DNA of 64,000 nt from Pseudochrobactrum asaccharolyticum (GCF_003314995.1 NZ_QNRH01000008.1:62001-126000); one strand, 5' to 3'. Positions 1-10,777 are shown, numbered from the stretch's first letter. Notes: generated from the letters alone by a model not told the origin. Numbers and translations: made by a program.

Positions 1-958
1 AGGTACCGATCAGCAGTTTTTCAATTGCTTTCACCGCACCGAGGCCGTCATAGACCGATGAAAAGCATAGTGCGGCAAGGATGATCCAAAGAAACATACA
101 GGAAATCATCAGCGAATTACGTGTTGTTGTTTCCCATATCTGTTTCGTCAGCCGGCCGGTTACCAAAGCGGCTAATGTTGCCAGCAATGCGCCAACCACA
201 GAGCTTTCCACCAGACTGGTCACACCGGTCAGAAACAGCCCCATCATTGTACCGAAAATGATCAATGGCAGCAGACCGGCGCGCAACGTTGAAAATTTCT
301 CGGCCCATGTGATGTTGTCGAGTTCTTCTTTTGGCAAAGTTGGCCCGAGTTCCGGATTAATCCGGCAACGGATATAAATATATACGGCAAACAAACCGGC
401 CATCAGCAAACCCGGTCCGATACCGGCCAGCCATAATTGCAATACCGGCTGACGGGCAATCATCGCATAGAGTACCAGCACCACGCTGGGCGGGATCAAA
501 ATCCCAAGCGAGCTGCCCGCCTGAATAACACCGGTGACCATCACTTTATTATAGCCGCGCTTCAGCAGTTCCGGCAGCGCAACGGTTGCGCCAATAGCCA
601 TACCGGCAACACTCAGGCCATTCATAGAAGAAATCACGACCATCAGCCCGATTGTGCCGAGCGCCAATCCGCCGCGAACCCCGCCAAACCAGACATGGAA
701 CATACGGTAGAGATTACTGGCAATACCGGATTCCGAGAGCATATACCCCATGAAGACGAAGAACGGTACGGTAATCAGCGGATACCAGTTCAACACAGCA
801 AAAGTGGCATTGAATGGCATTTCAAATGCGCCGTTGCCCCAGAGCAGCAGAGCAGCAAGTGAACCGACAAAACCGATCACACCAAAGACGCGCTGCCCGG
901 TCATCAGCAGCACCATCATTGTGGCAAACATAAAGAGGGTAATAAATTCCGAGCTCAT
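1..958 (-). CDS. dctM: TRAP transporter large permease, DctM type (3' end cut by window edge)
   Basis: Large membrane subunit of a tripartite ATP-independent periplasmic (TRAP) importer, which takes up organic acids or related anions using an ion gradient. I read 319 codons from an ATG at 958 to the window edge without a stop. The usual length is about 425 residues, so roughly the C-terminal quarter is missing. The translation is a chain of hydrophobic helices and contains the DctM-typical SLGILIPPS motif at about residues 145-155. The start overlaps the dctQ stop as ATGA (955-958), which indicates translational coupling. The substrate is unknown: the DctP binding protein is not visible and may lie beyond the left edge. 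The neighbouring amidohydrolase suggests a formylated or acylated amino acid, which is inference. Confidence 0.9.
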   Translation of the reverse strand, partial: MSSEFITLFMFATMMVLLMTGQRVFGVIGFVGSLAALLLWGNGAFEMPFNATFAVLNWYPLITVPFFVFMGYMLSESGIASNLYRMFHVWFGGVRGGLALGTIGLMVVISSMNGLSVAGMAIGATVALPELLKRGYNKVMVTGVIQAGSSLGILIPPSVVLVLYAMIARQPVLQLWLAGIGPGLLMAGLFAVYIYIRCRINPELGPTLPKEELDNITWAEKFSTLRAGLLPLIIFGTMMGLFLTGVTSLVESSVVGALLATLAALVTGRLTKQIWETTTRNSLMISCMFLWIILAALCFSSVYDGLGAVKAIEKLLIGT

Positions 959-1515
959 ACGATCTGCCCTTCCTGCGGTGCAGCATCAGGAACATAGGAT
1001 GCAGGTTTGATAGGCTTGCCGCGCCAGATTGCAAAATCTTTGATCAGATTGGATATGCACTGCAACAACAGCAAGAAAACACCAATGGTCATCAGCGTTT
1101 TAATCGGCCAGAGAACCGGTGCCCATGCGGTGTAATTTTTCTGATTATAAACATAGGCATAATTGGTGCTGGACAGACCGCCAGCAAACATCACACCGAG
1201 ATAAAAAATCACACAGAGGATGGTAATAATATCGGTCAGTGCCTTTTTCTTCGGCGTAAACCGGTCATAGAACAAATCCATCCGCACATGCGCGCCTTGC
1301 TGCATCGCATAGGCACCGCCCAGCAGATAATAGGCGGACAGAATGAACTGCGACATCTCCAGCACCCAATTCACCGGCACGCCTAATACGACCCGTGAAA
1401 AAGTGGAATACAGCAAACAGCCTGCCATCAAAAAGATGAGATACATCGCGCAGCGCCCGACCCGATAATTCAGCGCATCGACATATTTCACGAAGAGTCT
1501 GAGTATTTTCGGCAC
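955..1515 (-). CDS. dctQ: TRAP transporter small permease, DctQ type
   Basis: Small membrane subunit of the TRAP importer, 186 residues, a normal DctQ length. Four hydrophobic helices are visible (about residues 20-40, 50-70, 90-110 and 135-155), with the family-typical segment around VNWVLEMSQFILSAYYLLGGAY. The reading frame begins with GTG at 1515; no better ATG lies nearby and the ribosome binding site is weak. The gene lies between the amidohydrolase gene (130 bp upstream on the same strand) and dctM (4-bp overlap), so the three probably form one transcript. Confidence 0.88.
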   Translation of the reverse strand: MPKILRLFVKYVDALNYRVGRCAMYLIFLMAGCLLYSTFSRVVLGVPVNWVLEMSQFILSAYYLLGGAYAMQQGAHVRMDLFYDRFTPKKKALTDIITILCVIFYLGVMFAGGLSSTNYAYVYNQKNYTAWAPVLWPIKTLMTIGVFLLLLQCISNLIKDFAIWRGKPIKPASYVPDAAPQEGQIV

Positions 1516-1645
1516 TTTTTTGTTCCCGTTGTTTCAGGCTTTTTATGGCCGTTTTTCCGGCTCTTATGCCTGTATTCACCAGTTACCGTTTGTCCCTTAA
1601 AAGCCCGCCCGCTCCTCAACAGATCGGGATCAAGGTTATTTCTCC

Positions 1646-2458
1646 TTATACAGTCTCAATTTCCTGCAGAATTGTCGACAGGCGAGCAGCCCAAAGAGCC
1701 TGCCCTTCTTCATCAGCAATTTCATTATTCCGTATCTCCACCATCGCACAGAGATCGCCGCGTTTACGCGCATGACATTCGACCGTGTAATAAACACGGT
1801 CATCGGGTGAATAAGGCTGGTTCACACCGACACTGACACCCGACTTCTCGCTATCCTTGCGCAATCCGGCAATCATTTTTGCTCCCAGCCGGTCATCAGC
1901 ATCATGAATGATCCCGATTTCCCATGGCCGCCCAACACCTTTATAAACCGGCGTATAAGAATGGATTGTAATCAAACGGCTTTCCTGCCCGCGCTTCCGT
2001 CGGGCTTCGATAACCGCTTCGATTTTCGCGTGAAAGGGCTTATGCGACAGCGCAATACGCTCCTGACGCGCCGCTTCCGACAAATTATGATTACCCGGAA
2101 CAACCGTAAACTCGCTGATTTCCGGAATTAAATCCGGCGCGGAAAGCGGTCTGTTGCAATCGATCAGCAAGCGGGACAATCCGGCTTCAACCAAAGTGGC
2201 ATCCAGCGCTTTGCTCATGCGCCGCGCAACTTCTGCAGCGCCCGGATCCCACGCAATATGCGCTTCCATATCAGCTTCAGACAAACCAAGACGCGCGAAT
2301 TTCTCCGGCATAAAATTAGTCGCATGTTCACAGATCAGCAAATATGGACTGCTGCCGTGCTCATTGATCACCGTTGCCGCCGGTGTGTCGGCGGCAGCGT
2401 CTGTATCGGAAAATCGGGCATGCATGTCATTGCCGTGAGAATCGCGATGCTCCGCCAT
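1646..2458 (-). CDS. N-formylglutamate amidohydrolase family protein
   Basis: A 270-residue protein of the N-formylglutamate amidohydrolase family (PF05013), zinc-dependent hydrolases that release formate from N-formyl-glutamate or related N-acyl amino acids. Family-like segments include LLICEHATNFMP near the N-terminus, LIDCNRPL, ITIHSYTPVYKG in the middle and VECHARKRGDLCAMVEIRNN near the end. I chose the ATG at 2458 over the one 33 bases upstream because GGGGAGG sits just before it. No other hut (histidine degradation) genes are in the window. Instead the gene sits upstream of a TRAP permease pair and is divergent from an RpiR regulator, so it probably acts on an imported compound rather than in the standard Hut pathway. 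Confidence 0.85.
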   Translation of the reverse strand: MAEHRDSHGNDMHARFSDTDAAADTPAATVINEHGSSPYLLICEHATNFMPEKFARLGLSEADMEAHIAWDPGAAEVARRMSKALDATLVEAGLSRLLIDCNRPLSAPDLIPEISEFTVVPGNHNLSEAARQERIALSHKPFHAKIEAVIEARRKRGQESRLITIHSYTPVYKGVGRPWEIGIIHDADDRLGAKMIAGLRKDSEKSGVSVGVNQPYSPDDRVYYTVECHARKRGDLCAMVEIRNNEIADEEGQALWAARLSTILQEIETV

Positions 2459-2644
2459 TCTGCCTCCCCTCATGCGTGTAAACTTTACCATTTACAGATG
2501 TAACTTATGTTACGTTATTTTTTATTTCGCACTATTGTGTATCATCTCATACGCATTATTATCTTTTGTCAAACAGTATTTTTAAACGGATTGAAACCAC
2601 ATCGCTCAATCGCAGGCAGCCTTCAAAAATTGACGGGAACAACA

Positions 2645-3484
2645 ATGAATAACAGTATCGCTGAGCTGATTACTGAGCGGATTGACACAATGCCGCCGGG
2701 CGAGCGCAATGCTGCTCAGACCCTGATTGCCAATTACCCGCTGCTCGGCCTTAAAACCGTTGCAGAATTTTCCACGCAGGCCGGTGTCAGTTCACCAACG
2801 ATATTGCGCTTCATCAACCGGCTTGGTTTTCAGAACTATCCCGACTTTCAGGCACGCCTTCAGGAAGAGCTTGCGGCACAATTGCAATCCCCGCACAACC
2901 GCAATGAAAGCCAGCCAATACAGCAAGATACAACCTATCCGGCTTTGGAGTATACGCTTGAAAATATCCGTGAAACCTTCCGCCATATCAGCGAAAAACA
3001 GCTAGGCGATATTGTACGCGCACTGACCACGGCACGCGGTAATATTTATCTTATCGGCGGACGATTTACCGATCCGGTGGCACAATATATGGCCGCGCAT
3101 ATGACGGTTATCCGTCCTCATGTCTTTCACATCACCGGTCAGGAAAGTGCATGGCGTGACAGGTTGCTGGATATGGGACGCAAAGATATGCTGATTGTGT
3201 TTGATATCAGACGCTATCAGGAAAGCCTGCTGCATCTGGCTGAAACCGCGAAAAGTCGCGGCGTTGAGATATTATTGATCACCGATCAGTGGCTGTCACC
3301 GATCGCGCGTTTTGCCCGTCATGTGCTGGCTGCCCGCACAGGTGTTCCGTCCGCATGGGATTCGTCAGCTGCGCTGTTTGTACTGGCAGAGAGCATCATC
3401 CGTGAAATGACCAGACAGCCGGATCAGAATACCGCTGCGCGAATTAAGGAGCTGGAAGAGCTGAGACTAAAAAACCGGCTGTAA
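2645..3484 (+). CDS. RpiR/MurR-family transcriptional regulator
   Basis: A 279-residue regulator with the usual RpiR layout: an N-terminal helix-turn-helix (about residues 1-77, including the TVAEFSTQAGVSSPTILRFI stretch) and a C-terminal SIS domain (about 120-250, with DMLIVFDIRRYQESLL) that normally binds a phosphosugar or similar ligand. The open frame extends upstream to 2507, but the ATG at 2645 gives the normal family length and follows ACGGGA. It is divergent from the amidohydrolase-dctQ-dctM genes, so control of that locus is the likely role (inference). The ligand is unknown. Confidence 0.88.
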   Translation: MNNSIAELITERIDTMPPGERNAAQTLIANYPLLGLKTVAEFSTQAGVSSPTILRFINRLGFQNYPDFQARLQEELAAQLQSPHNRNESQPIQQDTTYPALEYTLENIRETFRHISEKQLGDIVRALTTARGNIYLIGGRFTDPVAQYMAAHMTVIRPHVFHITGQESAWRDRLLDMGRKDMLIVFDIRRYQESLLHLAETAKSRGVEILLITDQWLSPIARFARHVLAARTGVPSAWDSSAALFVLAESIIREMTRQPDQNTAARIKELEELRLKNRL

Positions 3485-3730
3485 CAACAGTCATATTTCT
3501 CTCACAGATTTTTTATAAAAACTCTTTTCTTTCAACCTCTCATCTTTCGATGTAATGGGAGGAAAATAAATAATTCAATAAGAGTAACCGCAGCGTGTGG
3601 GAGGCACAATGCGGGCACTCCTGATACGCCGCTTTGAATTACTAAAACAAACAATTGCCCTGAAATCAGATTTTTGAGGGCAAAGCTATAAGGAAAACGC
3701 TGGTTAGCAGCGATTTCAGGAAAACAGATA

Positions 3731-4957
3731 ATGACAGATTCCTCCCCCGCACTGGTGTTGGACAGCCCCGCCGCCACCGATGCTGAACCGGCAGAACGCA
3801 CCGTAAATTTCAAACTGGTTTTGCTGGCGCTTGCTATGGGCGGTTTTGCAATCGGCACCACAGAATTTGCAGCCATGAGCCTGCTGCCATATTTCTCTGT
3901 CGGTCTTGGCATTGATGAACCAACCGCCGGTCATGTGATCAGTGCCTATGCATTGGGTGTGGTTGTCGGTGCACCGATCCTCGCCGTTTTCTTTGCCCGC
4001 ATGTCGCGACGCACACTGGCAATGGGGCTGATGGCTGTCTTTGCCGTCGCCAACGTACTCAGTGCATTGTCACCATCCTATCACTGGATGCTGCTATTCC
4101 GCTTCATGAGCGGCCTGCCGCACGGCGCTTATTTCGGCGTTGCGGCACTGATGGCCGCCTCACTGGTACCGATGAACCGTCGCGCATGGGCCGTTGGCCG
4201 CGTTATGCTCGGCCTGTCGATTGCAACCGTCATCGGCGTACCTTTCGCCACATGGCTCGGTCAGGCACTTGGCTGGCGCTGGGGCTTTGGTGTTACCGGC
4301 GTGCTGGCAACAATCACCTTCCTGATGATTATGGCCTTTGCACCGAAAGACCCGCCGCGTCCGGGCGCAACACCTTTGCGCGAATTGAGCGCACTTAAAA
4401 ACCGTCAGGTATGGCTGACACTGGCCATTGGCGCTATCGGCTTTGGTGGTCTGTTTGCCGTCTATTCGTATATTGCCTCAACGCTGCTGGAAGTAACCGG
4501 CGTAGCCCCTTACTGGGTACCTGTTGTACTGACAATTTTCGGTATCGGCATGACCTGCGGTACACTCATTGGCTCATGGGGTGCAGACCGCGCCTTGATG
4601 CCAACAGCCGGTATTTTGTTGCTGTCCAATGCGATCTTTTTGGTCATTTTCCCGTTCGTCGTCATGAATGTCTGGCTGCTGACAGGACTGGTCTTCCTGA
4701 TCGGTTGTACGGGTGGTCTTGGAACAGTTCTGCAAACCCGTCTGATGGATGTGGCACAAGATGCGCAGACATTGGCCGCAGCACTTAATCACAGTGCCTT
4801 CAACGTCGCCAATGCTCTTGGACCGTGGCTGGCAGGTATGTCCATTGCCGCAGGCTACGGCTTCGCCTCTTCCGGCTTTGTCGGTTGTGCGCTTGCACTG
4901 GGCGGTCTGCTTATCTGGGCAATTGCGTTGTGGGATTCACGCCGTACCGGCATCTGA
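3731..4957 (+). CDS. MFS transporter, DHA1 (AraJ/YdhP-like)
   Basis: A 408-residue inner-membrane transporter with about 12 predicted helices. The signature GGFAIGTTEFAAMSLLPY in helix 1 and the G-rich GRVMLGLSIATVIGVP region match the DHA1 proton-driven exporters related to AraJ, YdhP and PbuE, which export sugars, purines or drugs. The substrate cannot be told from sequence. An AGGAAAA ribosome binding site precedes the ATG at 3731. It is monocistronic and ends at a strong terminator shared with the convergent binding-protein gene. Confidence 0.88.
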   Translation: MTDSSPALVLDSPAATDAEPAERTVNFKLVLLALAMGGFAIGTTEFAAMSLLPYFSVGLGIDEPTAGHVISAYALGVVVGAPILAVFFARMSRRTLAMGLMAVFAVANVLSALSPSYHWMLLFRFMSGLPHGAYFGVAALMAASLVPMNRRAWAVGRVMLGLSIATVIGVPFATWLGQALGWRWGFGVTGVLATITFLMIMAFAPKDPPRPGATPLRELSALKNRQVWLTLAIGAIGFGGLFAVYSYIASTLLEVTGVAPYWVPVVLTIFGIGMTCGTLIGSWGADRALMPTAGILLLSNAIFLVIFPFVVMNVWLLTGLVFLIGCTGGLGTVLQTRLMDVAQDAQTLAAALNHSAFNVANALGPWLAGMSIAAGYGFASSGFVGCALALGGLLIWAIALWDSRRTGI

Positions 4958-4978
4958 AAACAGACAAATAACACGCAA

Positions 4979-5017
4979 TAAAAAAGCCGGCAGAGTAGAT
5001 ACTCTGCCGGCTTTTCT
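4979..5017. terminator. Bidirectional intrinsic terminator
   Basis: An 11-bp perfect stem, GCCGGCAGAGT / ACTCTGCCGGC, closes a 4-base loop and is flanked by A-run and T-run. It sits between the convergent MFS gene (ends 4957) and binding-protein gene (ends 5035), so it can serve both. Confidence 0.93.
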
Positions 5018-5034
5018 AATTTAAAACAGGAAAA

Positions 5035-6138
5035 TCAGTTAGCAACGATCTTGCCGTCTTCCCATTTGTAGACCACGAAGGTCGGAGAAGTCAGATCGCC
5101 GTTCTTGTCATAGGTCAGATCACCAATAATGGTTTTTGATTCCAGACCATCATGCAGAACTTTGGCCACGTCGGCTGCATTATCTGCTTTACCAACTTTC
5201 TCGATACCGGCTTTCAAAACCTGCACAGCAGCATAACCGTTCAAGGTGAATACTTCCGGCGCAATATTCTTGGCCTTCAGCGCGTCAACAGCTTCAGCGG
5301 CAGCCGGATTCTGTGTCACATCAACAGCATTGGTGAAGAGTGTGCCTGCACCTGTATCACCGGCAATGGCCCAATATTCAGTATTGGACAGGCCTTCACC
5401 ACCAACCAGCAGAAGCTTTACGCCCTGATCGGCAAGCTGGCGGGACAGAAGACCGGCTTCAGGATGGTAACCACCGAAGTACAGCACTTCCACACCACTG
5501 TTTTTGATCTTGCTGACGAGCGCGCTGAGATCTTTTTCACCCGGTGTCAGGGATTCATACAAAACTTCTTTGATGCCTGCTTTGTTCAGGCTGTCTTTAA
5601 AGCTGTCTGCCAGACCCTGACCGTAAGGGGCTTTATCATGCAAAACGCCGACTTTTTTATCAGCCAAATTTTTTGCAACATATTCAGCAGCAACAACAGC
5701 CTGCTGGTCATCACGGCCACAAGTACGGAAAACATTTTCCAGACCGCGGTTTGTCAGGCTTGGAGCGGTTGCAGTTGGCGTTACCATGACAACACCGGCC
5801 TCAGCCAGCGCATCAGATACAGCCATAGCGGAACCGGAGGTCACAGGTCCTACAACGAACTGAATGCCGTCACCGATCAGCTGGTTGGCAGCAGAAACAC
5901 CCTGTTTAGGGTCGGCCGCATCATCCACCAGTTTCAGGACAACTTTCTCGCCGAGAATACCGCCATTCTTGTTGATATTTTCAACAGCGGTTTCGGCACC
6001 GTTTTTCACCTGAATACCATAGGCAGCAACACTACCGGTTACCGGTGCAATCAGACCAATCGTAATATCGGCATAAGCCTGGGAAGCAAACGCAAGTGTT
6101 GCAGCAAAGGCTACCCCGGATAATAATGAACGACGCAT
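5035..6138 (-). CDS. Branched-chain amino acid ABC transporter substrate-binding protein (LivK-like)
   Basis: A 367-residue periplasmic binding protein of the Leu/Ile/Val type (Peripla_BP_6). A Sec signal peptide is evident ([16 protein letters not shown], cleavage after AYA near residue 23), followed by [18 protein letters not shown], typical of LivJ/LivK. The ATG at 6138 is chosen because GGAGGAAGAG precedes it; the open frame runs 34 codons further but has no signal there. No livHMGF permease or ATPase genes are adjacent, so it must use components encoded elsewhere. Ligand specificity is not readable: Leu, Ile, Val, or another amino acid or amide. Confidence 0.92.
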   Translation of the reverse strand: MRRSLLSGVAFAATLAFASQAYADITIGLIAPVTGSVAAYGIQVKNGAETAVENINKNGGILGEKVVLKLVDDAADPKQGVSAANQLIGDGIQFVVGPVTSGSAMAVSDALAEAGVVMVTPTATAPSLTNRGLENVFRTCGRDDQQAVVAAEYVAKNLADKKVGVLHDKAPYGQGLADSFKDSLNKAGIKEVLYESLTPGEKDLSALVSKIKNSGVEVLYFGGYHPEAGLLSRQLADQGVKLLLVGGEGLSNTEYWAIAGDTGAGTLFTNAVDVTQNPAAAEAVDALKAKNIAPEVFTLNGYAAVQVLKAGIEKVGKADNAADVAKVLHDGLESKTIIGDLTYDKNGDLTSPTFVVYKWEDGKIVAN

Positions 6139-6255
6139 CTCTTCCTCCAAAACAGTCCCGTCACGGGACATAATTAAAACACAAGCCCCCGTGCGCGCAT
6201 TGTACGTCGCGTGACGGTTCGTACACTCCTGTCTCACCATATTATGGTCAGACGA

Positions 6256-8961
6256 TCAGTCTTCCTTTTCCAGCATCTCCTTAACAGCGGTCGCCAGCTG
6301 CTTCAGTGAGAACGGCTTCGGAAGGAACCCGAATTGAGCATCTTCAGGTAGATTCTTTGCAAAAGCATCTTCTGCATAGCCTGAAACGAAAATAAACTTA
6401 ATGTTTGGATAGGATTTGCGCAACTCTCTTAAAAGGGTCGGACCATCCATTTCCGGCATAACCACGTCAGAAACAATAATATCGACCTTACCTTCAAGTT
6501 CTTCAAGCACTTCCAGCGCCTCAACGCCGGACGATGCCTCGTGAACTGTATAACCTCGTGTCTGCAGCGCACGGACACCGCCCATACGCACTGCATCTTC
6601 ATCTTCAACCAGAAGAACTGTTGCCGAACCGGAGAGATCAGCCTGTTTTTCTGCTTTCTTTTCAACAGGTGCAGGCTTTTTCGCCACGACTGCCTGTTCA
6701 TCCGGCATACCATTAGCATCCAGTACAACCGGCGCTTTTTCCTCGATAAAGCGCGGCAGATAGATGCGGAATATAGTGCCTTTGCCCAGTGTGGAATCAC
6801 AGAAAATGAAACCGCCGGTCTGCTTGATAATACCGTAAACCATCGACAGACCAAGGCCGGTGCCCTTACCTACTTCTTTAGTCGTAAAGAACGGTTCAAA
6901 GATCTTGGCGAGGATATCCGCCGGAATACCGGTACCCGAATCTTCAACCTCGTAAAGCACGTAGTCAGCTTCCGGCAGTTCGCGATAACCCAGTGCCGCT
7001 GCTTCAGCTGTTTCCACATTACGGGTACGCACTGTAATCGTACCGCCGTCCGGCATCGCATCGCGCGCATTGACCACGAGATTGACGGCAACCTGCTCGA
7101 ACTGACCAAGGTCAGCCTTCACCGGCCACAAATCACGGCCATGCTCGATTTTCAGCGCAATATCTGTTCCGACCAGACGCGCCAGCAACATCCGCAGATC
7201 AGCCAATACATCGGTCAGATCAAGCACTTCCGGACGCAAGGTCTGACGGCGTGAGAATGCCAGCAACTGACGTACCAGCGAGGCCGCACGATTGGCATTC
7301 TGTTTGATATTCATGATATCAGGGAACGACGGGTCAGATGCATGATGGTTGCTCAGCAGCAGATCCGAAGACATGATAATCGCGGTCAGCACATTATTGA
7401 AGTCGTGGGCAATACCACCTGCAAGCTGTCCTACAGCCTGCATTTTCTGGCTCTGCGCCATCTGCCCTTCCAGAGCCTTCTGCTCAGTGGTCTCTACGGC
7501 AGAAACAATAGCCGCCTCTTCTACCGCTTCACCACCGATATCCGATACCGGACTGACATAGAAACGGATATGACGCTCATCATTGCCAGGCAAAACTGTA
7601 TCAATCGGCGTAATGCTCGCCTGACCGGCAAAGGCTGATGCCAGCGCACGGGAAATCGTTTCACGGTCACGCGGATGCACCACGCTTTCCAGAGAGATTT
7701 GCTTATCCAGCGTATCGCGATCCACATCGGAGCCGAAAATATCAAGAAAACGCGCATTGGTCGAAAGAATGCGGCCATTCACATCAACCGAAGCGATTGC
7801 CATCGGCGCGGAATTAAAGAAGCGTGTAAAGCGCACTTCTGCAGAGCGCTGTGCGGCAGATGAATCATTACCTTCAGCGCGATTGAGGACTATTGTTCTG
7901 CTGGTACCGCGCGAACCGTCACGTGGCTGCTGCACACGGTGATAAAAGCGCACAGCAAGGCTCTGGCCATTGCTTTTTGTCAGATCAAGATCGATCACCG
8001 TATTGCGGCTGGAACCCGGATCAGCACGCACCGCATTAATCAGCGACATGCCGTTACCGGCCACAATATCCTGCAAGGTCAGTGAACCGGCAGTGAATTT
8101 TGTGAGATCAATTCCCAACCATTCCGCCAGCGTGGCATTAATATAGATAATACGACCTAGCGTATCAGCTGAAAAGAAACCGGCCGGTGCATGATCCAGA
8201 TGATCAATAGCTTCCTGCAGATCCTGAAAGAAACGCTCCTGCTCGGCACGCTCTTCCGAAATATCGGTAATCTGCCACGCAAACAACGGCCCTGCGGTCT
8301 CGCTCAATGGATTAGTCTGCGGCGCAATCACCGGACGCGCTTTAACACGATACCATGCTGCAGCTTCCATGCCACGGGCAGATGAGCCGATCAGACGAAT
8401 CTCTTCCTGCGCTGAGAGCCCGTCACGCACGGCATTATTCAGCCGGTAAACTGCTTCCAGTGCCGATGGCTCACCTGCCAACACGGCATCGAGCGTTGGC
8501 AAATCAGCGGCATTCTCTGCGCCCATCATCTGCGCATAAGCCTGGTTAGCATAAACGATATGCCCTTTAGCATCGGTGATCACCGTGCCTTCCGGCATTG
8601 AATCCAGCAGCGTATCCACCACATCATCATGCTCTTCACGCGGGCTGAACTGGATAAGACCGGTTGCCCAGCCGATCAGGCAAAACACGCCCATAATCGA
8701 CAAAAGACCGAGCAATATCAGCAAGAAGGCATCGCCAAGCTGTTCACGGAACACAAAATAAAGACCTGCAACAGCAATTAATAAGACACCCAGCGTCAGC
8801 AATCTGAGCGCAGCAGGGTTCTTTTTTGCGGAAGCAGTGTTTTTTGGAAAAGAATTTGTCCGTGATGGCTGAGACATAAGCCCCAATATCCCTTTTCTTG
8901 CGCCGTACATCCGGCGGTTCAGCAGATCCGTCGCTGATGCGTCGTCCGCAATATCGGGCAT
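6256..8961 (-). CDS. cckA: Cell-cycle hybrid histidine kinase CckA
   Basis: A 901-residue membrane hybrid kinase. The order is: two helices (about residues 52-100), three PAS-like regions (about 110-235, 245-370 and 380-500), a HisKA domain with phospho-His in GGIAHDFNN (about 518), a HATPase domain ([22 protein letters not shown]), a charged linker, and a C-terminal receiver with Asp in [11 protein letters not shown] (about 832). In alphaproteobacteria CckA feeds ChpT, CtrA and CpdR to control cell cycle and division. The ATG at 8961 lacks a clear ribosome binding site. An alternative ATG at 8877 ([10 protein letters not shown]) follows TTGGGG and may be the true start. The gene is monocistronic, with a 532-bp gap on its upstream side. 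Confidence 0.95.
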   Translation of the reverse strand: MPDIADDASATDLLNRRMYGARKGILGLMSQPSRTNSFPKNTASAKKNPAALRLLTLGVLLIAVAGLYFVFREQLGDAFLLILLGLLSIMGVFCLIGWATGLIQFSPREEHDDVVDTLLDSMPEGTVITDAKGHIVYANQAYAQMMGAENAADLPTLDAVLAGEPSALEAVYRLNNAVRDGLSAQEEIRLIGSSARGMEAAAWYRVKARPVIAPQTNPLSETAGPLFAWQITDISEERAEQERFFQDLQEAIDHLDHAPAGFFSADTLGRIIYINATLAEWLGIDLTKFTAGSLTLQDIVAGNGMSLINAVRADPGSSRNTVIDLDLTKSNGQSLAVRFYHRVQQPRDGSRGTSRTIVLNRAEGNDSSAAQRSAEVRFTRFFNSAPMAIASVDVNGRILSTNARFLDIFGSDVDRDTLDKQISLESVVHPRDRETISRALASAFAGQASITPIDTVLPGNDERHIRFYVSPVSDIGGEAVEEAAIVSAVETTEQKALEGQMAQSQKMQAVGQLAGGIAHDFNNVLTAIIMSSDLLLSNHHASDPSFPDIMNIKQNANRAASLVRQLLAFSRRQTLRPEVLDLTDVLADLRMLLARLVGTDIALKIEHGRDLWPVKADLGQFEQVAVNLVVNARDAMPDGGTITVRTRNVETAEAAALGYRELPEADYVLYEVEDSGTGIPADILAKIFEPFFTTKEVGKGTGLGLSMVYGIIKQTGGFIFCDSTLGKGTIFRIYLPRFIEEKAPVVLDANGMPDEQAVVAKKPAPVEKKAEKQADLSGSATVLLVEDEDAVRMGGVRALQTRGYTVHEASSGVEALEVLEELEGKVDIIVSDVVMPEMDGPTLLRELRKSYPNIKFIFVSGYAEDAFAKNLPEDAQFGFLPKPFSLKQLATAVKEMLEKED

Positions 8962-9493
8962 CAGTTTATCAGTTCAGGTGCAATACAATCTCCACCTTAT
9001 TGATAAACCCAGCCTTATGAGGTTTTCAGAATTATGCTTTAGAGTATTTCCCAGTCAAATGGAATTCTCCGCAGATTGCACCAGCACACCGAACACGACA
9101 GAAGTACGAAAATCTTGAGTCATTTTGCACCTCATCCCCTCTATATGCTGACCGCTTTTTCTGAAACTGCTTATTTATTGCCTGTACAGTCTTCACAAGC
9201 GATTAATTTCAGCCCGTTTTTGTGCAAAAAACGCATTTTCCGTGCGCAACGCTCACAGGCATTTTCAAGCGGATAAATATGTTTTAAACTTTCATTCAGT
9301 TTAAAGATTTACTTTCAGGGTGATATGCGTTTTTACAGACGTAAAACCACCACTGATCACACACTATACTGGTCTCAAGCGCCCTTTAGCGGCCTGAAAA
9401 CCGTGTTTAAAAACAAGCAGGTTATGCAATTATGCGGTTAAAGCGTTTATCAACGCCGCAGAGATTGCATGATTCTTATAAGGACGATTGAAT
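8962..9493. other. 532-bp intergenic region between divergent cckA and the FliO-like gene
   Basis: No convincing gene is present; a 66-codon frame at 9076-9276 has no ribosome binding site or recognisable sequence. It must hold both divergent promoters. The segment 9026-9062 (AGAGTATTTCCCAG followed by GGAATTCTCC) weakly resembles the dispersed intergenic repeats seen elsewhere in the window. Confidence 0.5.
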
Positions 9494-10657
9494 ATGATGG
9501 ATTGGCTGAGCGGGCTGTTGGGCGAAAATACAGCCCATATTATCAGCTTTATCGGGCTTTTTGCTCTGTTTCTTGCAGGCGTTTTTGTTGTCTTTGCCGT
9601 AATTAAACGAATGACAGCAGGCACTTATGTCACCAAACAGCATGATGCTGCACCACGCCTCACAGTAACTGACGCAGCAGCGGTCGACAGTCAGCGCCGT
9701 CTGGTTCTGGTACGCCGCGACGATGTGGAACATCTGATCCTGATCGGTGGTCCATCTGATATCGTTATTGAGCAGAATATTACCCGCCATAAAAACAAGC
9801 AGCAGGAACAGGCAGCACCACGCGTTCGCCAACAGGAAGAGCGCACAGGTTTTGCGCCTGTTGCCGCCATAGCTCCGGCAGTGTCACAAGCTCCGCTCAT
9901 TGCACCGGAGCCAAATCTTACTATCGCTCCTGCCGCAGATATTATCGCAGCAACTCCAGCCTATAAGCCTGAAGCTGAAACACCTGCACCACAGCCACGC
10001 CCAGCTGCACCAACTGCCAGCGCGCCGGTTACAGTTACGGCTTCACAGGCTCAGACCTTGCAGACACATGCCCAACAGGTTGCTGCTGCTCGCCAGCAGC
10101 AGAGCCAAAAACCTGTCCAGCGTCAAAGCGCCCAGCCTGCTGCTCGTCCAGCGACGGAAGGTGCAGCACCAAAACTGCATCCTGTCTATCCGCTGGGTCA
10201 GGTATCGCGCGGCGTGATTGCTGCAACGTCCGGTCTGGCTGCTGCCAATAATGCAGCTCAGCAGGAACTCATTGAGGCTGCAAAGCGTGATAACCGCAGT
10301 GCATCACCATCACTTGATGATGTACGTCCGGGCTCTACCCAGAAAACCGAAGGCAATCCGCTGGTATCCCAGAGGGCAACACCGCAGGTTGGTCGCCCGA
10401 CCCAGCTAGAGCCATCATTCAGCGCTCCGGTAACGCCTGCCCCTGCTCCGGCAAAACCTGCTCCGCAGCCAAGCTTTGAGCTTGATCTTGAGAATGCAGT
10501 TGCTGAAGCACTGTCCTCCAAAGACACAACACCAGACAGCGAAATCTCATTCGAAGACCTGCTCGCCTCAGAAATGGACCAGCACTTTGCTGCAAGCGAA
10601 AAAGCAGCGGCTGAAAAGCCAGCCAGCAGCACATTAGATATCTCTCCGCGCAAATAA
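9494..10657 (+). CDS. FliO-like membrane protein with long Pro/Ala/Gln-rich tail
   Basis: A 387-residue protein with one N-terminal helix (about residues 12-36) followed by a FliO-like cytoplasmic segment (DSQRRLVLVRRDDVEHLILI, then GGPSDIVIEQNI, about 58-95), a low-complexity Ala/Pro/Gln linker (about 110-320) and an acidic C-terminus (ELDLENAVAEAL, EISFEDLLASEMDQHF). FliO helps assemble the flagellar export gate, but no flagellar gene is near and proteins of this layout exist apart from flagellar loci in Hyphomicrobiales, so its true role is uncertain. I take the ATG at 9494 (AAGGAC 8 bases upstream) rather than the TTG at 9488. A strong terminator follows. Confidence 0.75.
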   Translation: MMDWLSGLLGENTAHIISFIGLFALFLAGVFVVFAVIKRMTAGTYVTKQHDAAPRLTVTDAAAVDSQRRLVLVRRDDVEHLILIGGPSDIVIEQNITRHKNKQQEQAAPRVRQQEERTGFAPVAAIAPAVSQAPLIAPEPNLTIAPAADIIAATPAYKPEAETPAPQPRPAAPTASAPVTVTASQAQTLQTHAQQVAAARQQQSQKPVQRQSAQPAARPATEGAAPKLHPVYPLGQVSRGVIAATSGLAAANNAAQQELIEAAKRDNRSASPSLDDVRPGSTQKTEGNPLVSQRATPQVGRPTQLEPSFSAPVTPAPAPAKPAPQPSFELDLENAVAEALSSKDTTPDSEISFEDLLASEMDQHFAASEKAAAEKPASSTLDISPRK

Positions 10658-10702
10658 GCGCGGGGAGACCTCCCCCGACAGGGGTACCGATAAGTACAGA
10701 CA

Positions 10703-10740
10703 GAAAAAAACGCAGTGCCCTCCAGCACTGCGTTTTTTAA
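10703..10740. terminator. Bidirectional intrinsic terminator
   Basis: Stem AACGCAGTGC / GCACTGCGTT with a 6-base loop, A-run on the left and T-run on the right, between the convergent FliO-like gene and dksA. Confidence 0.93.
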
Positions 10741-10777
10741 TTTCTATTTATGCGTGCGATCAGCACATCACCCATAC

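Noticed and set aside
5152-6123. 323-codon plus-strand frame opposite the LivK-like gene
   Set aside because: It lies wholly antisense to a well-supported binding-protein gene and has no credible start or domain.
9076-9276. 66-codon frame between cckA and the FliO-like gene
   Set aside because: No ribosome binding site, no signal or domain, and it lies in a divergent promoter region.
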